Below, piece after piece: positions 47,011-55,915 of a stretch of DNA of 64,000 nt. Position 1 is the stretch's first letter, and the number at the start of each line of letters is the position of its first letter. The stretch lies in contig NZ_FYDO01000016.1 in the NCBI RefSeq assembly GCF_900187615.1, forward strand, positions 93,937 through 157,936, read 5' to 3'. Position numbers and translations under genes: made by a program. This stretch comes from Pseudomonas sp. Irchel s3f7. Lineage in GTDB: Bacteria > Pseudomonadota > Gammaproteobacteria > Pseudomonadales > Pseudomonadaceae. A model generated the notes under the pieces. That model did no database searches, had not been told where the DNA came from, and saw nothing but the letters and a program-made list of their open reading frames with translations.

Positions 47011-47718
47011 TTAACCTTTGGTTAGTATGGATAAAATGTCTTCTACTACAGGGGCTCCGACTTCGCTTGAATTGAGCAAAAAGTGAGGGCCGTCGTGATC
47101 AAAAAGAAATGTGTTTTGATAGGGTGTATTTTCGAGTTTGGCAATGCTGTGAAGTATGTCTTCGGCTTTGTGTAAATTTGAAGGGTGGTTGTATTTCAGT
47201 ATTTTTATTGCATTCCCGAAGTGTATGGCTTCGTCCGCAATCAGGTTTTTAATCCATGTGCCAAAATTTTGGTGCCCGAACTCGTTGTAGAAAGTGTCTT
47301 TTTTGTATGTTTTGACTGAGGTGTATTCATCGTAAGCAAATAGAAGTAGGAGGTTGAATTCGCTTGTCAATATTTCTTGTAGTTGGTCAAAATTACCGGT
47401 TCTTGTTTTTAGCTGATCTATAAGCTCCTCCTCGGTTGAATCAAATAAAAGGCGGATGAGTTCAAGAAAACCGTCGGAATGATTTTTTTCATCTGCAAAC
47501 CATAAATCGAGATACTGGACGAAGTGCGGAGAGAATTCTGCTCTCCGCAGGTGTAAGTGATGATAAAGATTGATGGCGTCATACTCTGCGAACAAATCTG
47601 CCATAAAGAATTTTTTGTACTTTAGGTCGATTCCCGGGTTTGTCCATTCGCTACCAGATATCTCACTGAAAAGTGCTCTTGAACTCCAGTGTCTTTTTGT
47701 AAGGAAGGATGGGGTCAT
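47011..47718 (-). CDS. Ferritin-like di-iron protein A
   Basis: Protein of 235 residues, not recognised as a named family. It shows the full ligand set of a ferritin-like di-iron carboxylate enzyme: E45 (AEYDA), E77 and H80 (DEKNH), E131 (YDEYTS), E163 and H166 (DEAIH). The two ExxH pairs follow lone glutamates at near-equal spacing (32, 54, 32). This is the geometry of acyl-ACP desaturases, rubrerythrin and aldehyde-deformylating oxygenase. It is a paralogue of the protein encoded upstream. AGGAG precedes the ATG. A monooxygenase, desaturase or N-oxygenase role is inferred, with rubredoxin as donor. Confidence 0.75.
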   Translation of the reverse strand: MTPSFLTKRHWSSRALFSEISGSEWTNPGIDLKYKKFFMADLFAEYDAINLYHHLHLRRAEFSPHFVQYLDLWFADEKNHSDGFLELIRLLFDSTEEELIDQLKTRTGNFDQLQEILTSEFNLLLLFAYDEYTSVKTYKKDTFYNEFGHQNFGTWIKNLIADEAIHFGNAIKILKYNHPSNLHKAEDILHSIAKLENTPYQNTFLFDHDGPHFLLNSSEVGAPVVEDILSILTKG

Positions 47719-47740
47719 TTTTTTTCTCCTGTAGTGCGGG

Positions 47741-48466
47741 CTATGCGTTTATTTTTTTTATGATGGTAGGGATTATGAAGTCTTTTATCTCTTGTTTTTT
47801 AATGGGGAAGTCTGGTGTGTTATGGTCCAGAACAAATGTTCCAGAATAATTTGGTTTCTCGAAATCTATAGCGAAAATTTCTTCCAAGATTGAAGCGGTT
47901 TCATTAATCCTCTCGGGGAATAGTTCCTTGGCTTTTTCGATAAACGAAAAGAAGTGATCGATTTCATCTTTTTTTGTTTTTCTGATCCAGGCTGAAAGTT
48001 GTGGTGAGTCGAACTCGTCGTATTTTTCTATGCTGCGGTGATAGACGTGTGTGGTTATGATTTCGTCGTAGGCCAGCATGATGAGGAGCTTGAAGGTGTC
48101 ATCAATTATTGGGCTGATTACACTGAAGTCATGGTTTCTAACTTCAGCCTCCAGAGTAACTTGATCCAAGGGGATGCCTGTGAATGATGAGTAGATCAGA
48201 GCAAATCCATAGGCGTGGTCAATTTCGTCCCTGAGCCAAGGGTTTAGAACCCCTACTAGTGACGGAAAGTAAGTCGGATATTTGGTTTTTAAATGCCAAT
48301 AAAGTCGCCGTGCATCGTACTCAGTAATGATTGAGTCGAATAATATTTCCTTCCATTCAGTTTGCTCGATATTACTTAGTTTTGTATCAGGGAATCGGAA
48401 GTTTTTCAGCAGCACGGCAGCGTCCGGGGTCGAACGGTGGGGGAATCTGGGTTCTTTTGTGTTCAT
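47741..48466 (-). CDS. Ferritin-like di-iron protein B
   Basis: Protein of 241 residues, a paralogue of protein A. Ligands are E49 (TEYDARRLYWHL), E81 and H84 (DEIDH), E135 (YDEIITTHVYH), and E168 and H171 (DEIDH). Both proteins also share the C-terminal pattern NTxxFLDHDxPxF / GTFVLDHNTPDF. All six metal ligands are kept in both, so neither looks like a dead subunit; they may form a heterodimer or catalyse successive steps. The specific reaction is unknown. It sits 23 bases after hss. Confidence 0.75.
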   Translation of the reverse strand: MNTKEPRFPHRSTPDAAVLLKNFRFPDTKLSNIEQTEWKEILFDSIITEYDARRLYWHLKTKYPTYFPSLVGVLNPWLRDEIDHAYGFALIYSSFTGIPLDQVTLEAEVRNHDFSVISPIIDDTFKLLIMLAYDEIITTHVYHRSIEKYDEFDSPQLSAWIRKTKKDEIDHFFSFIEKAKELFPERINETASILEEIFAIDFEKPNYSGTFVLDHNTPDFPIKKQEIKDFIIPTIIKKINA

Positions 48467-48489
48467 GGTGTTTGGCTTCCATTGGATTA

Positions 48490-49833
48490 TCAGTTTTTTG
48501 GGTACACCCTGAAACTATGAAATTGCAGAGTGTCGCTGCAGCTTGGGCGCCAGTCAGTTTCCTGGATGATTATTGGCTGCCAATACGGCTCTACGAAGTC
48601 GTAGATATATTCCCAGTCTAGATTTTCGGACTCCAGAACCCCAGATTCTGAATTTTGCTCGGCCCACTTCATGCCGGCAACGATGCTTGATGTGACTTGT
48701 AGGCTCGTTGCACTATTATGTTTTGCCATTTTCCTTGCCTTGCCTATTGAAAGATTAGAGCCGAGCCAAAGTGATTTGTATTTTTTGCTGATCAGGAAAA
48801 TACCTAGTTCGTCAATGCCGGAAACGATATCGTCTTTCATTACTTCCTTTGATTCGATCTGGTCTTCATTCCCGCTGCAAAGTAAATGCATTGAATCTAC
48901 TGTTTGGTCGCAAGGGTGATATGCGTAGTATACGGTTGGTCGATATTTGGGTGTTGATGGGGTGTCTAAAGTTAAGTATTCGGCGATTGATAGCGACTCA
49001 TTGTGGGTTAATAGGTATGCATTAAATTCTAAATAATTGGGAGACCAGCTTTTTACGATGACGTTTCGGCCTTGTTCGATCAGTTCGAGTGAGTATTCGT
49101 TGTTCTTGGCGTTCTGTGGGACGTCTACTTCGTGAGATCCCCAGCCCAGTTCCGCCGGTTGCAAGCACTCTGTAATCAGTCCGTCCACAGACCAAGTGCA
49201 GATAAAACTTTTTGGTGCGCGCTTTTTGGACGAGATTTGTGTGTCACGCTCTGATATTTGTATGACCTGTAATTCTAGGTGTTCTGATAGTTTGGCCCAC
49301 TCGGATTGTGTTTTCGGTTGATCAGGTATTCCATTTTTTTGTGCCATTTCAAGCATTGCTTTTTTTAGGAGTATAGATATAAAGCCAGGGTTTGCTCCGT
49401 GCCCAACAATTGCTGTTGTTGTGCTGGTTTGGGTTTGCGCATATTGCTTCAGATTTTCCCTTAGAGAGTGATTGCTTTTTAAGTGGTTGTTGTTGTGGTT
49501 TGCGTAGTCCCAAGGCTCTATGCATGTGTCTAAATACAATGTGTTGAATCGCTGGGTTAGATTTATCAGCGCTAAGCTGGAAACAGATACCGCCAGATTT
49601 AAGAGAAAGCTGTTGTTGTTTAATAATGGTGACAAAATACTGTGGAAGTTGTTTGGGGTTATCAGATTATTAATTAATATTGCGGAATACTCGCTCGCGA
49701 TATTTTTTCGAGTGGCGTCGATTTCTTTGTCGAAAATGATGATTTCCGAATCGTAATTTTCTGAAAGTAGCGGTAGCAAAGCCTGGGCGATACTTCCAAA
49801 GCCTACAATTATTATTCTGTCGATTTTTTTCAT
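48490..49833 (-). CDS. hss: Homospermidine synthase (bacterial type)
   Basis: Protein of 447 residues. The N-terminal Rossmann fold reads IIIVGFGSIAQALLPLL. Bacterial homospermidine-synthase motifs follow: LYLDTCIEPW (E106), GHGANPGFIS (141-152), SERDTQIS (E195), TWSVDGLITE (W214, E222), QPAELGWGSHE and LTHNESLSIAEYL. W214, E195 and E222 line up, as I recall, with W229, E210 and E237 of the Blastochloris viridis enzyme. The reaction joins two putrescines to sym-homospermidine using NAD as an internal redox carrier. The start at 49833 has AAAGGAC; an ATG at 49872 is possible. First gene of the AT-rich operon; codon use is far richer in A/T than the flanks. Confidence 0.88.
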   Translation of the reverse strand: MKKIDRIIIVGFGSIAQALLPLLSENYDSEIIIFDKEIDATRKNIASEYSAILINNLITPNNFHSILSPLLNNNSFLLNLAVSVSSLALINLTQRFNTLYLDTCIEPWDYANHNNNHLKSNHSLRENLKQYAQTQTSTTTAIVGHGANPGFISILLKKAMLEMAQKNGIPDQPKTQSEWAKLSEHLELQVIQISERDTQISSKKRAPKSFICTWSVDGLITECLQPAELGWGSHEVDVPQNAKNNEYSLELIEQGRNVIVKSWSPNYLEFNAYLLTHNESLSIAEYLTLDTPSTPKYRPTVYYAYHPCDQTVDSMHLLCSGNEDQIESKEVMKDDIVSGIDELGIFLISKKYKSLWLGSNLSIGKARKMAKHNSATSLQVTSSIVAGMKWAEQNSESGVLESENLDWEYIYDFVEPYWQPIIIQETDWRPSCSDTLQFHSFRVYPKN

Positions 49834-50487
49834 GGTAGTCCTTTGGTTAATGAGTTGGGTTGACTTATCCATGTTTTGTGGTGGTGCTGTAGCTTGCTTG
49901 GGTTTCTGAGGGTTAAGGTTTTCGGTGATGGTGCTAGTAAGTTTTTAGAAATTTTTTGTGTTGCATAGTTATAGGGAAGGCGGATGCATTGCGCAATTGC
50001 CAATTAAGTAGGATTGGTCCGTTATTGTTGAAGTTGTTTTCCTACAGATCGGTCGAGATCTTAATCTTGTTGTTGATTAGTGCTCTGAGAGATGTTTAAG
50101 GCATCATTGCTCAAGAGCGAGTTGTTTTTAGCCATGGCAGTTGCGTGAGCCATTAAAGGCACCCTACTGGGAGTCGAGTCGGTCAAGGGCGTTGCCGACC
50201 TTTAACCCTTTCCATCAACCGCGGCGTAACGGTCAGCCGGCTGATGTAGCCCAGACCATTCCGTTTTTGGTATCGAATCAGCCTTCGGGGGATCATCAGT
50301 ACTGTACTGACAGTCGACAGCGGCATCACTGAAAGACGTGAGCAGGGTGAGGGCAGCGTTCATGGTTGGTGCGAGGCAGGAATAACAGAAACCATTCGCC
50401 GGTAAACCAGCCATGCGGGCTGCCGGGATCGTGTGATTACGGTATACTCGCCGGCTTTCAAAAGTTCGCCAACGAGTGCTGCCCGTC
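49834..50487. other. 654-base gap between hss and prfB
   Basis: The half next to hss is AT-rich and holds the candidate promoter at 49968-49996. Composition returns to GC-rich near 50150. The prfB side has a TATACT box (50443-50448) about 40 bases before the start, with no good -35. No gene was recognised. Confidence 0.5.
49968..49996 (-). promoter_or_regulatory. Candidate promoter of the hss operon
   Basis: On the minus strand: TTGCGC, 17 bases, TATAAC. The -10 matches five of six; the -35 matches three of six. A perfect palindrome, ATTGCGCAAT (49989-49998), overlaps the -35 and could be an operator. It would give a leader of about 128 bases. Confidence 0.4.
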
Positions 50488-51583
50488 ATGGAAATCAACC
50501 CGATCCTGAACACCATCAAGGACCTGTCCGAGCGCTCCGAAACTATTCGGGGGTATCTTTGACTACGATCAAAAGCATGAGCGTCTGACCGAAGTCAATC
50601 GCGAGCTTGAAGATCCGAGTGTCTGGAACAAACCTGAATACGCCCAGGAACTGGGCCGCGAGCGCGCTGCGCTGGCGCAGATCGTCGATACCCTCGACGA
50701 ACTGAACACCGGTCTGGCCGATTGCCGCGACCTGCTGGACATGGCCGTCGAAGAAAACGACGAAGGCGCAGTGGGCGATGTCGTCGCCGAGCTGGCCCGT
50801 CTCGAGGAAAACCTCGCCAAGCTGGAATTCCGGCGCATGTTCAGCCATGAAATGGACCCGAACAACGCCTACCTGGACATCCAGGCCGGTTCCGGCGGCA
50901 CCGAAGCCCAGGACTGGGCCAACATCCTGTTGCGCATGTACCTGCGCTGGGCCGACAAACGCGGTTTCGAAGCGACCATCATGGAGCTGTCGGCCGGTGA
51001 AGTCGCCGGGATCAAAGGTGCCACCGTGCACATCAAGGGCGAATACGCCTTTGGCTGGCTGCGGACCGAGATCGGCGTCCACCGTCTGGTGCGCAAGAGC
51101 CCGTTTGACTCCGGCAACCGTCGCCACACCTCGTTCAGCGCAGTGTTTGTCTCGCCAGAGATCGATGACAAGGTGGAAATCGAAATCAACCCGGCAGACT
51201 TGCGGATCGACACCTATCGTTCCTCGGGTGCCGGTGGTCAGCACGTAAACACCACCGACTCGGCCGTACGTATCACCCACGTACCGACCAACACCGTGGT
51301 CAGCTGCCAGAACGAACGTTCCCAGCACGCCAACAAGGACACCGCCATGAAAATGCTGCGGGCCAAGTTGTACGAGCAGGAAATGCAGAAGCGCAACGCG
51401 GCGTCCCAGGCGCTGGAAGACACCAAGTCGGATATCGGCTGGGGTCATCAGATCCGCTCTTATGTACTCGATGCCTCGCGCATCAAGGATCTGCGCACTA
51501 ACATCGAACGCAGCGACTGCGACAAGGTGCTCGACGGCGACATCGACGAATACCTGGAAGCCAGCCTGAAATCCGGGCTGTAA
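50488..51583 (+). CDS. prfB: Peptide chain release factor 2 (programmed +1 frameshift)
   Basis: RF2 of 364 residues after frameshifting. Translation begins at ATG 50488; 24 codons later an in-frame TGA (50560-50562) is bypassed by a +1 slip, and reading goes on as GAC TAC GAT from 50561. The catalytic motif GGQ is in SGAGGQHVNTTD, and the stop-recognition SPF appears as KSPFDSG. RF2 releases peptides at UGA and UAA, and low RF2 favours the slip. lysS follows, as in most Gammaproteobacteria. Confidence 0.96.
50548..50563 (+). promoter_or_regulatory. prfB frameshift site
   Basis: CGGGGG acts as an internal Shine-Dalgarno, then TAT, CTT, TGA and C. This is the canonical slippery CTT-TGA-C arrangement with the usual three-base gap after the Shine-Dalgarno element. 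Confidence 0.95.
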
Positions 51584-51603
51584 GTTACTGACACACCGCG
51601 ATC

Positions 51604-51650
51604 CCCTGTAGGAGCCGGCTTGCCGGCGATCCCCGGCCGCAGGCCGGGGA
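51604..51650. repeat. Single REP unit with an added perfect hairpin
   Basis: CCTGTAGGAGCCGGCTTGCCGGCGAT is followed by CCCCGGCC GCA GGCCGGGG, an 8-bp stem with a three-base loop, between prfB and lysS. The second REP copy is missing. Confidence 0.8.
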
Positions 51651-51678
51651 CAACGAACCAGATGGAATATTTAAAGAC

Positions 51679-53181
51679 ATGAGCGACCAAGAACTCGACC
51701 CGCAAGCCCTGCAACAGGAAGAAAACTCCCTGATCGCCCTGCGCAAGGAAAAGCTTGCTGCCGAGCGTGCCAAGGGCAATGCCTTCCCGAACGACTTCCG
51801 CCGCGACAACTACTGCGATGCGCTGCAGAAACAGTACGCGGACAAGACCAAGGAAGAGCTGGCAGAGGCTGCAATTCCGGTCAAGGTTGCCGGTCGCATC
51901 ATGCTCAACCGTGGCTCGTTCATGGTGATCCAGGACATGACCGGTCGTATCCAGGTCTACGTCAACCGCAAGACCCTGTCCGAAGAAACCCTGGCCGCGG
52001 TGAAAACCTGGGACATGGGCGACATCATTGCCGCCGAAGGCACCCTGGCCCGTTCCGGCAAGGGCGACCTGTACGTCGAAATGACCAACGTGCGCCTGCT
52101 GACCAAATCCCTGCGCCCGCTGCCGGACAAGCACCACGGCCTGACCGACACCGAACAACGCTACCGCCAGCGTTACGTTGACCTGATCGTCAACGAAGAC
52201 GTGCGCCAGACGTTCCGCGTGCGTTCGCAAGTCATCGCCCACATCCGCAGCTTCCTGATGCAGCGTGACTTCCTGGAAGTGGAAACGCCGATGCTGCAAA
52301 CCATTCCGGGCGGCGCGGCAGCCAAGCCGTTCGAAACCCACCACAACGCCTTGGACATGGGCATGTTCCTGCGTATCGCGCCGGAGCTGTACCTCAAGCG
52401 CCTGGTGGTTGGCGGCTTCGAGAAAGTGTTCGAGATCAACCGCAACTTCCGTAACGAAGGCGTCTCGACCCGTCACAACCCTGAATTCACCATGTTGGAG
52501 TTCTACCAGGCTTACGCCGACTACGAAGACAACATGGACCTGACCGAAGAACTGTTCCGCGAACTGGCGCAGCTGGTTCTAGGCAGCACCGACGTGCCTT
52601 ACGGCGACAAGGTGTTCCACTTCGGTGAGCCGTTCGTGCGTCTGTCGGTGTTCGACTCGATCCTCAAGTACAACCCTGAGCTGACCGCTGACGACCTGAA
52701 TGACATCGACAAGGCTCGTGCCATCGCCAAGAAGGCCGGCGCCAAGGTGCTGGGCTTCGAAGGTCTGGGCAAGCTGCAGGTGATGATTTTCGAAGAGCTG
52801 GTCGAGCACAAGCTGGAACAGCCGCACTTCATTACCCAGTACCCGTTCGAAGTGTCGCCGCTGGCCCGTCGCAACGACGACAACCCGAACGTCACCGACC
52901 GCTTCGAGTTGTTCATCGGTGGCCGCGAAATCGCCAACGCCTACTCCGAGTTGAACGACGCGGAAGACCAGGCCGAGCGCTTCATGGCTCAAGTGGCCGA
53001 CAAGGACGCCGGTGACGACGAAGCCATGCACTACGACGCCGACTTCGTTCGTGCGCTGGAGTACGGCATGCCGCCAACGGCGGGTGAAGGCATCGGTATC
53101 GACCGTCTGGTGATGCTGCTGACCAACTCCCCGTCGATCCGCGACGTGATCCTGTTCCCGCACATGCGACCGCAAGCGTAA
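51679..53181 (+). CDS. lysS: Lysyl-tRNA synthetase, class II
   Basis: Protein of 500 residues: anticodon-binding OB fold (VAGRIMLNRGSFMVIQDMTGRIQ), then a class II core with motif 1 (FLEVETPMLQTIPGG), motif 2 (NRNFRNEGVSTRHNPEFTMLE) and motif 3 (GIGIDRLVMLLTNSPSIRDVI). It charges tRNA-Lys. The gene is conserved next to prfB. A terminator lies just downstream. Confidence 0.97.
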   Translation: MSDQELDPQALQQEENSLIALRKEKLAAERAKGNAFPNDFRRDNYCDALQKQYADKTKEELAEAAIPVKVAGRIMLNRGSFMVIQDMTGRIQVYVNRKTLSEETLAAVKTWDMGDIIAAEGTLARSGKGDLYVEMTNVRLLTKSLRPLPDKHHGLTDTEQRYRQRYVDLIVNEDVRQTFRVRSQVIAHIRSFLMQRDFLEVETPMLQTIPGGAAAKPFETHHNALDMGMFLRIAPELYLKRLVVGGFEKVFEINRNFRNEGVSTRHNPEFTMLEFYQAYADYEDNMDLTEELFRELAQLVLGSTDVPYGDKVFHFGEPFVRLSVFDSILKYNPELTADDLNDIDKARAIAKKAGAKVLGFEGLGKLQVMIFEELVEHKLEQPHFITQYPFEVSPLARRNDDNPNVTDRFELFIGGREIANAYSELNDAEDQAERFMAQVADKDAGDDEAMHYDADFVRALEYGMPPTAGEGIGIDRLVMLLTNSPSIRDVILFPHMRPQA

Positions 53182-53192
53182 GTGTTTCAATT

Positions 53193-53222
53193 AAAAAGCC
53201 GCCTGAAATGGGCGGCTTTTTA
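53193..53222 (+). terminator. Rho-independent terminator after lysS
   Basis: AAAAAGCCGCC TGAAATG GGCGGCTTTTTA: a G/C-rich stem with flanking A and T runs. Confidence 0.92.
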
Positions 53223-53280
53223 TTGCCTGTCTGGTACAAACGTATCAATTGGTTACTTTTGAAGTGAGAGGATTCCTGTC

Positions 53281-53997
53281 GTGAACGGTGCAATGGCTCA
53301 AGAAGGTGCAGCGGATATCGCCACTGCGGTCGCTGAAAGTGTTCAGTACCAGGGTCGCAAGGCCAGCCGACAGGGCAGTGAACAGCGGCGACAGGACATT
53401 CTCGACGCCGCCATGCGCATCGTCGTGCGCGATGGCGTGCGCGCCGTGCGGCACCGTGCAGTGGCCGCCGAGGCGCAAGTGCCGTTGTCGGCGACCACCT
53501 ACTATTTCAAGGATATCGATGACCTGCTCACCGATACCTTCGCGCAATACGTGGAACGCAGCGCCGCCTACATGGCCAAGCTGTGGGTGAACAACGAAGG
53601 CCTGCTGCGCGACATGATCGCCAGTGGCGATGGCAGCCCGCAGGCTCGTTCAACGCTGGCGGACGACATTGCGCGGCTGATGACGGACTATGTTCACCGG
53701 CAACTGATCACACGCCGAGAGCATTTGATGGTCGAACAGGCGTTCCGTCAGGAAGCGCTGTTGAACCCGCGCCTGGCTGAGTTGGTGCGCTCGCATCAGC
53801 AAATTCTGTTGCAGGGATCCTGCCAGCTTTTCCAGGTCTTGGGCTCGCATGAGCCGCAACAAGATGCCAAAGTGTTGACGGCCATAATCGGACGGATGGA
53901 ATATCAGGGCCTGCTCAACGACGCCGATCCGGTCGCCGAAGAGGAAATGCTCGGCAATCTGACGCGGTACATGCATCTGGTGTTGGCGTCAGTCTGA
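53281..53997 (+). CDS. TetR-family regulator
   Basis: Regulator of 238 residues. The HTH occupies about 35-80 (RRQDILDAAMRIVVRDG ... RHRAVAAEAQVPLSATTYYF), with a variable helical ligand domain after it. The start is a GTG at 53281 behind GAGAGGA; an ATG at 53293 is possible. A TetR gene follows lysS in P. aeruginosa too, as I recall. Target and ligand are unknown. Confidence 0.88.
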   Translation: MNGAMAQEGAADIATAVAESVQYQGRKASRQGSEQRRQDILDAAMRIVVRDGVRAVRHRAVAAEAQVPLSATTYYFKDIDDLLTDTFAQYVERSAAYMAKLWVNNEGLLRDMIASGDGSPQARSTLADDIARLMTDYVHRQLITRREHLMVEQAFRQEALLNPRLAELVRSHQQILLQGSCQLFQVLGSHEPQQDAKVLTAIIGRMEYQGLLNDADPVAEEEMLGNLTRYMHLVLASV

Positions 53998-54036
53998 TCC
54001 CCTGCAAAAGCGGTATGTGTTCAAAGGGAGTGTTGA

Positions 54037-54591
54037 ATGAAAGCCTGGCGTGTCGTTGTGATCGCCTTGTCGTTCCTGTTGCTCAGTGGCTGTCTGGTGA
54101 CCTTCAAGGAGCCGCTGCCCACGAGCGACCCCGCGCCCAAAGGATTGCTCGGCAAATGGACCAGCACCAGCGCCTGGGGCGAACCCGTCAATCTGGAACT
54201 GACGCGCATCGCTGACAACCGCTATCAGGCCGTCAGCTATTTCAAGGCCAAACCCAAGGAGCGTGAAGCCTATCCCTTCACGGTCTCGCACCATGGCAGC
54301 CGCTGCTACCTGTCGGCGAAGGTGCCGGCGCAGTTCGGCGGGCATTTCATCATTGGCGGCTTTGAATTGACCGACAAGCGTGAGCTGGTGCTGTACAACC
54401 TCGACCTCGAACAGATCAACCAGGCGCTGAAGCAAAATGCCCTGAGCGGCGAAGCGTTTCAGACTGAGGACGGCGCAGGCGTGTTGATCAACAGCCCCAT
54501 GGATAAAGTCGCCGCTTACCTCGACGACCCGGCCAATTCCGACGTGTTCATCGAGGCGGTGCGCTATCAGCGCCAGGCCAAGGCCAAATAA
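54037..54591 (+). CDS. Conserved lipoprotein
   Basis: Protein of 184 residues with a lipoprotein signal: LLLSGC with the lipidated Cys at 19. A beta-rich domain follows (LLGKWTSTSAWGEPVNLELTRI...). No named family is recognised. The Pro/Ser/Asp-rich linker just after the Cys suggests an outer-membrane anchor. It is followed 33 bases later by the QEGLA gene on the same strand, so co-transcription is likely. Confidence 0.8.
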   Translation: MKAWRVVVIALSFLLLSGCLVTFKEPLPTSDPAPKGLLGKWTSTSAWGEPVNLELTRIADNRYQAVSYFKAKPKEREAYPFTVSHHGSRCYLSAKVPAQFGGHFIIGGFELTDKRELVLYNLDLEQINQALKQNALSGEAFQTEDGAGVLINSPMDKVAAYLDDPANSDVFIEAVRYQRQAKAK

Positions 54592-54624
54592 CCAGCACAC
54601 AACAGGTACTTACAGGAGTTTCGG

Positions 54625-55902
54625 GTGGACGATTACCAGCAGTCGATACGCATATTGTCCGATCGCATTGTGCTGGCGCAGACGCCCATTCGCGTCCTTG
54701 ATGCGGTCAAGTGGGACGACAGCATTCGCCAGGGATTCCTCAAGGCCAAGGGCAAGGAAATGCCAGCGGTCGATCGCGACTATTACCTCAACCGGCCGCT
54801 GGCGTTCGACTCCAGCAAGGTGAAGCTGGAATTCCAGAACATCGAGCGCGATATCACCCGCCAGCTCGGTCAGTTCAACCCGGTCGGCCAGATCATGCGA
54901 CGCATGTGCAAGGAATACCGCATGGTGATCCGCATGCTCGAAGCGCGCGGCACCGAGGACTTCGGCCTGATCTCCCAAGAGTTGTACGGCGCCGCGTCCG
55001 ACGCGTTCCATGCCGGCGACCCGACCCTGTCCGACCTGGGCCTGATGCTCTCCGATTACCTGAATAACATCGACGGCCGTGGCGACCTCAAGGATGAGCC
55101 CAAGACGCTGACCGCCAAGGAAGCGGTCGAGATGCTCCAGCATCGGTTGAACAAGGTGTTTGGCGAGGCCGAGGAAACCATTCGGGTGTTCGAGTCTGAC
55201 GGCATCGTCGCGGATGCCGCGGCGGGCGCCGACTACATCAAGATCCGTTCCGATGCGATGTTCAACAACCGTGATGTGCGCGCCCTGGAAGTCCACGAAG
55301 GGCTGGTGCACGTCGGCACCACGCTCAATGGTTTGAACCAGCCGATCTGCACCTTCCTGGCTAAAGGTCCGCCCTCGTCGACGGTGACCCAGGAAGGCCT
55401 GGCGATCCTGATGGAAATCATCACCTTCGCCTCTTACCCGAGCCGTCTGCGCAAATTGACTAACCGCACCCGCGCGATTCACATGGTGGAGGAGGGGGCC
55501 GACTTCCTGCAGGTGTTCGAGTTCTTCCGCGAGCAAGGTTTCGAAATGCCCGAGAGCTACAGCAACACCAGCCGCGTTTTCCGTGGTTCGGTGCCGACAG
55601 GTCTGCCATTTACCAAAGACTTGTCCTACCTCAAGGGCTTCATCATGATTTACAACTACATTCAGCTGGCCGTGCGCAAAGGCAAGCTGGAGCAGATCCC
55701 GCTGCTGTTCTGCGGCAAGACCACGCTGGAAGATATGCGCACCTTGCGCCAGTTGGTGGACGAAGGCCTTGTGGTACCGCCCAAGTACCTGCCGGAACAG
55801 TTCCGCGACATGAACGCGCTGTCGGCGTGGATGTGCTTCTCGAACTTCCTCAACCACCTGAGCCTGGACCGGATCGAAGCGGATTATTCAAATATCCTGT
55901 AA
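54625..55902 (+). CDS. QEGLA-motif (DUF1704-like) metallopeptidase-type protein
   Basis: Protein of 425 residues. The zinc-peptidase-like helix reads EVHEGLVHVGTTLNG (HEGLVH, a spaced HExxxH) near residues 223-237, followed by the QEGLA motif in TVTQEGLAILME. These are the hallmarks of the group once called flavohemoglobin-expression-modulating QEGLA proteins, which share a fold motif with the eukaryotic tubulin tyrosinase-like MATCAP enzymes. The start is GTG at 54625 behind CAGGAG. The bacterial substrate is unknown. Confidence 0.85.
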   Translation: MDDYQQSIRILSDRIVLAQTPIRVLDAVKWDDSIRQGFLKAKGKEMPAVDRDYYLNRPLAFDSSKVKLEFQNIERDITRQLGQFNPVGQIMRRMCKEYRMVIRMLEARGTEDFGLISQELYGAASDAFHAGDPTLSDLGLMLSDYLNNIDGRGDLKDEPKTLTAKEAVEMLQHRLNKVFGEAEETIRVFESDGIVADAAAGADYIKIRSDAMFNNRDVRALEVHEGLVHVGTTLNGLNQPICTFLAKGPPSSTVTQEGLAILMEIITFASYPSRLRKLTNRTRAIHMVEEGADFLQVFEFFREQGFEMPESYSNTSRVFRGSVPTGLPFTKDLSYLKGFIMIYNYIQLAVRKGKLEQIPLLFCGKTTLEDMRTLRQLVDEGLVVPPKYLPEQFRDMNALSAWMCFSNFLNHLSLDRIEADYSNIL

Positions 55903-55915
55903 TCCTGGCGACCTT

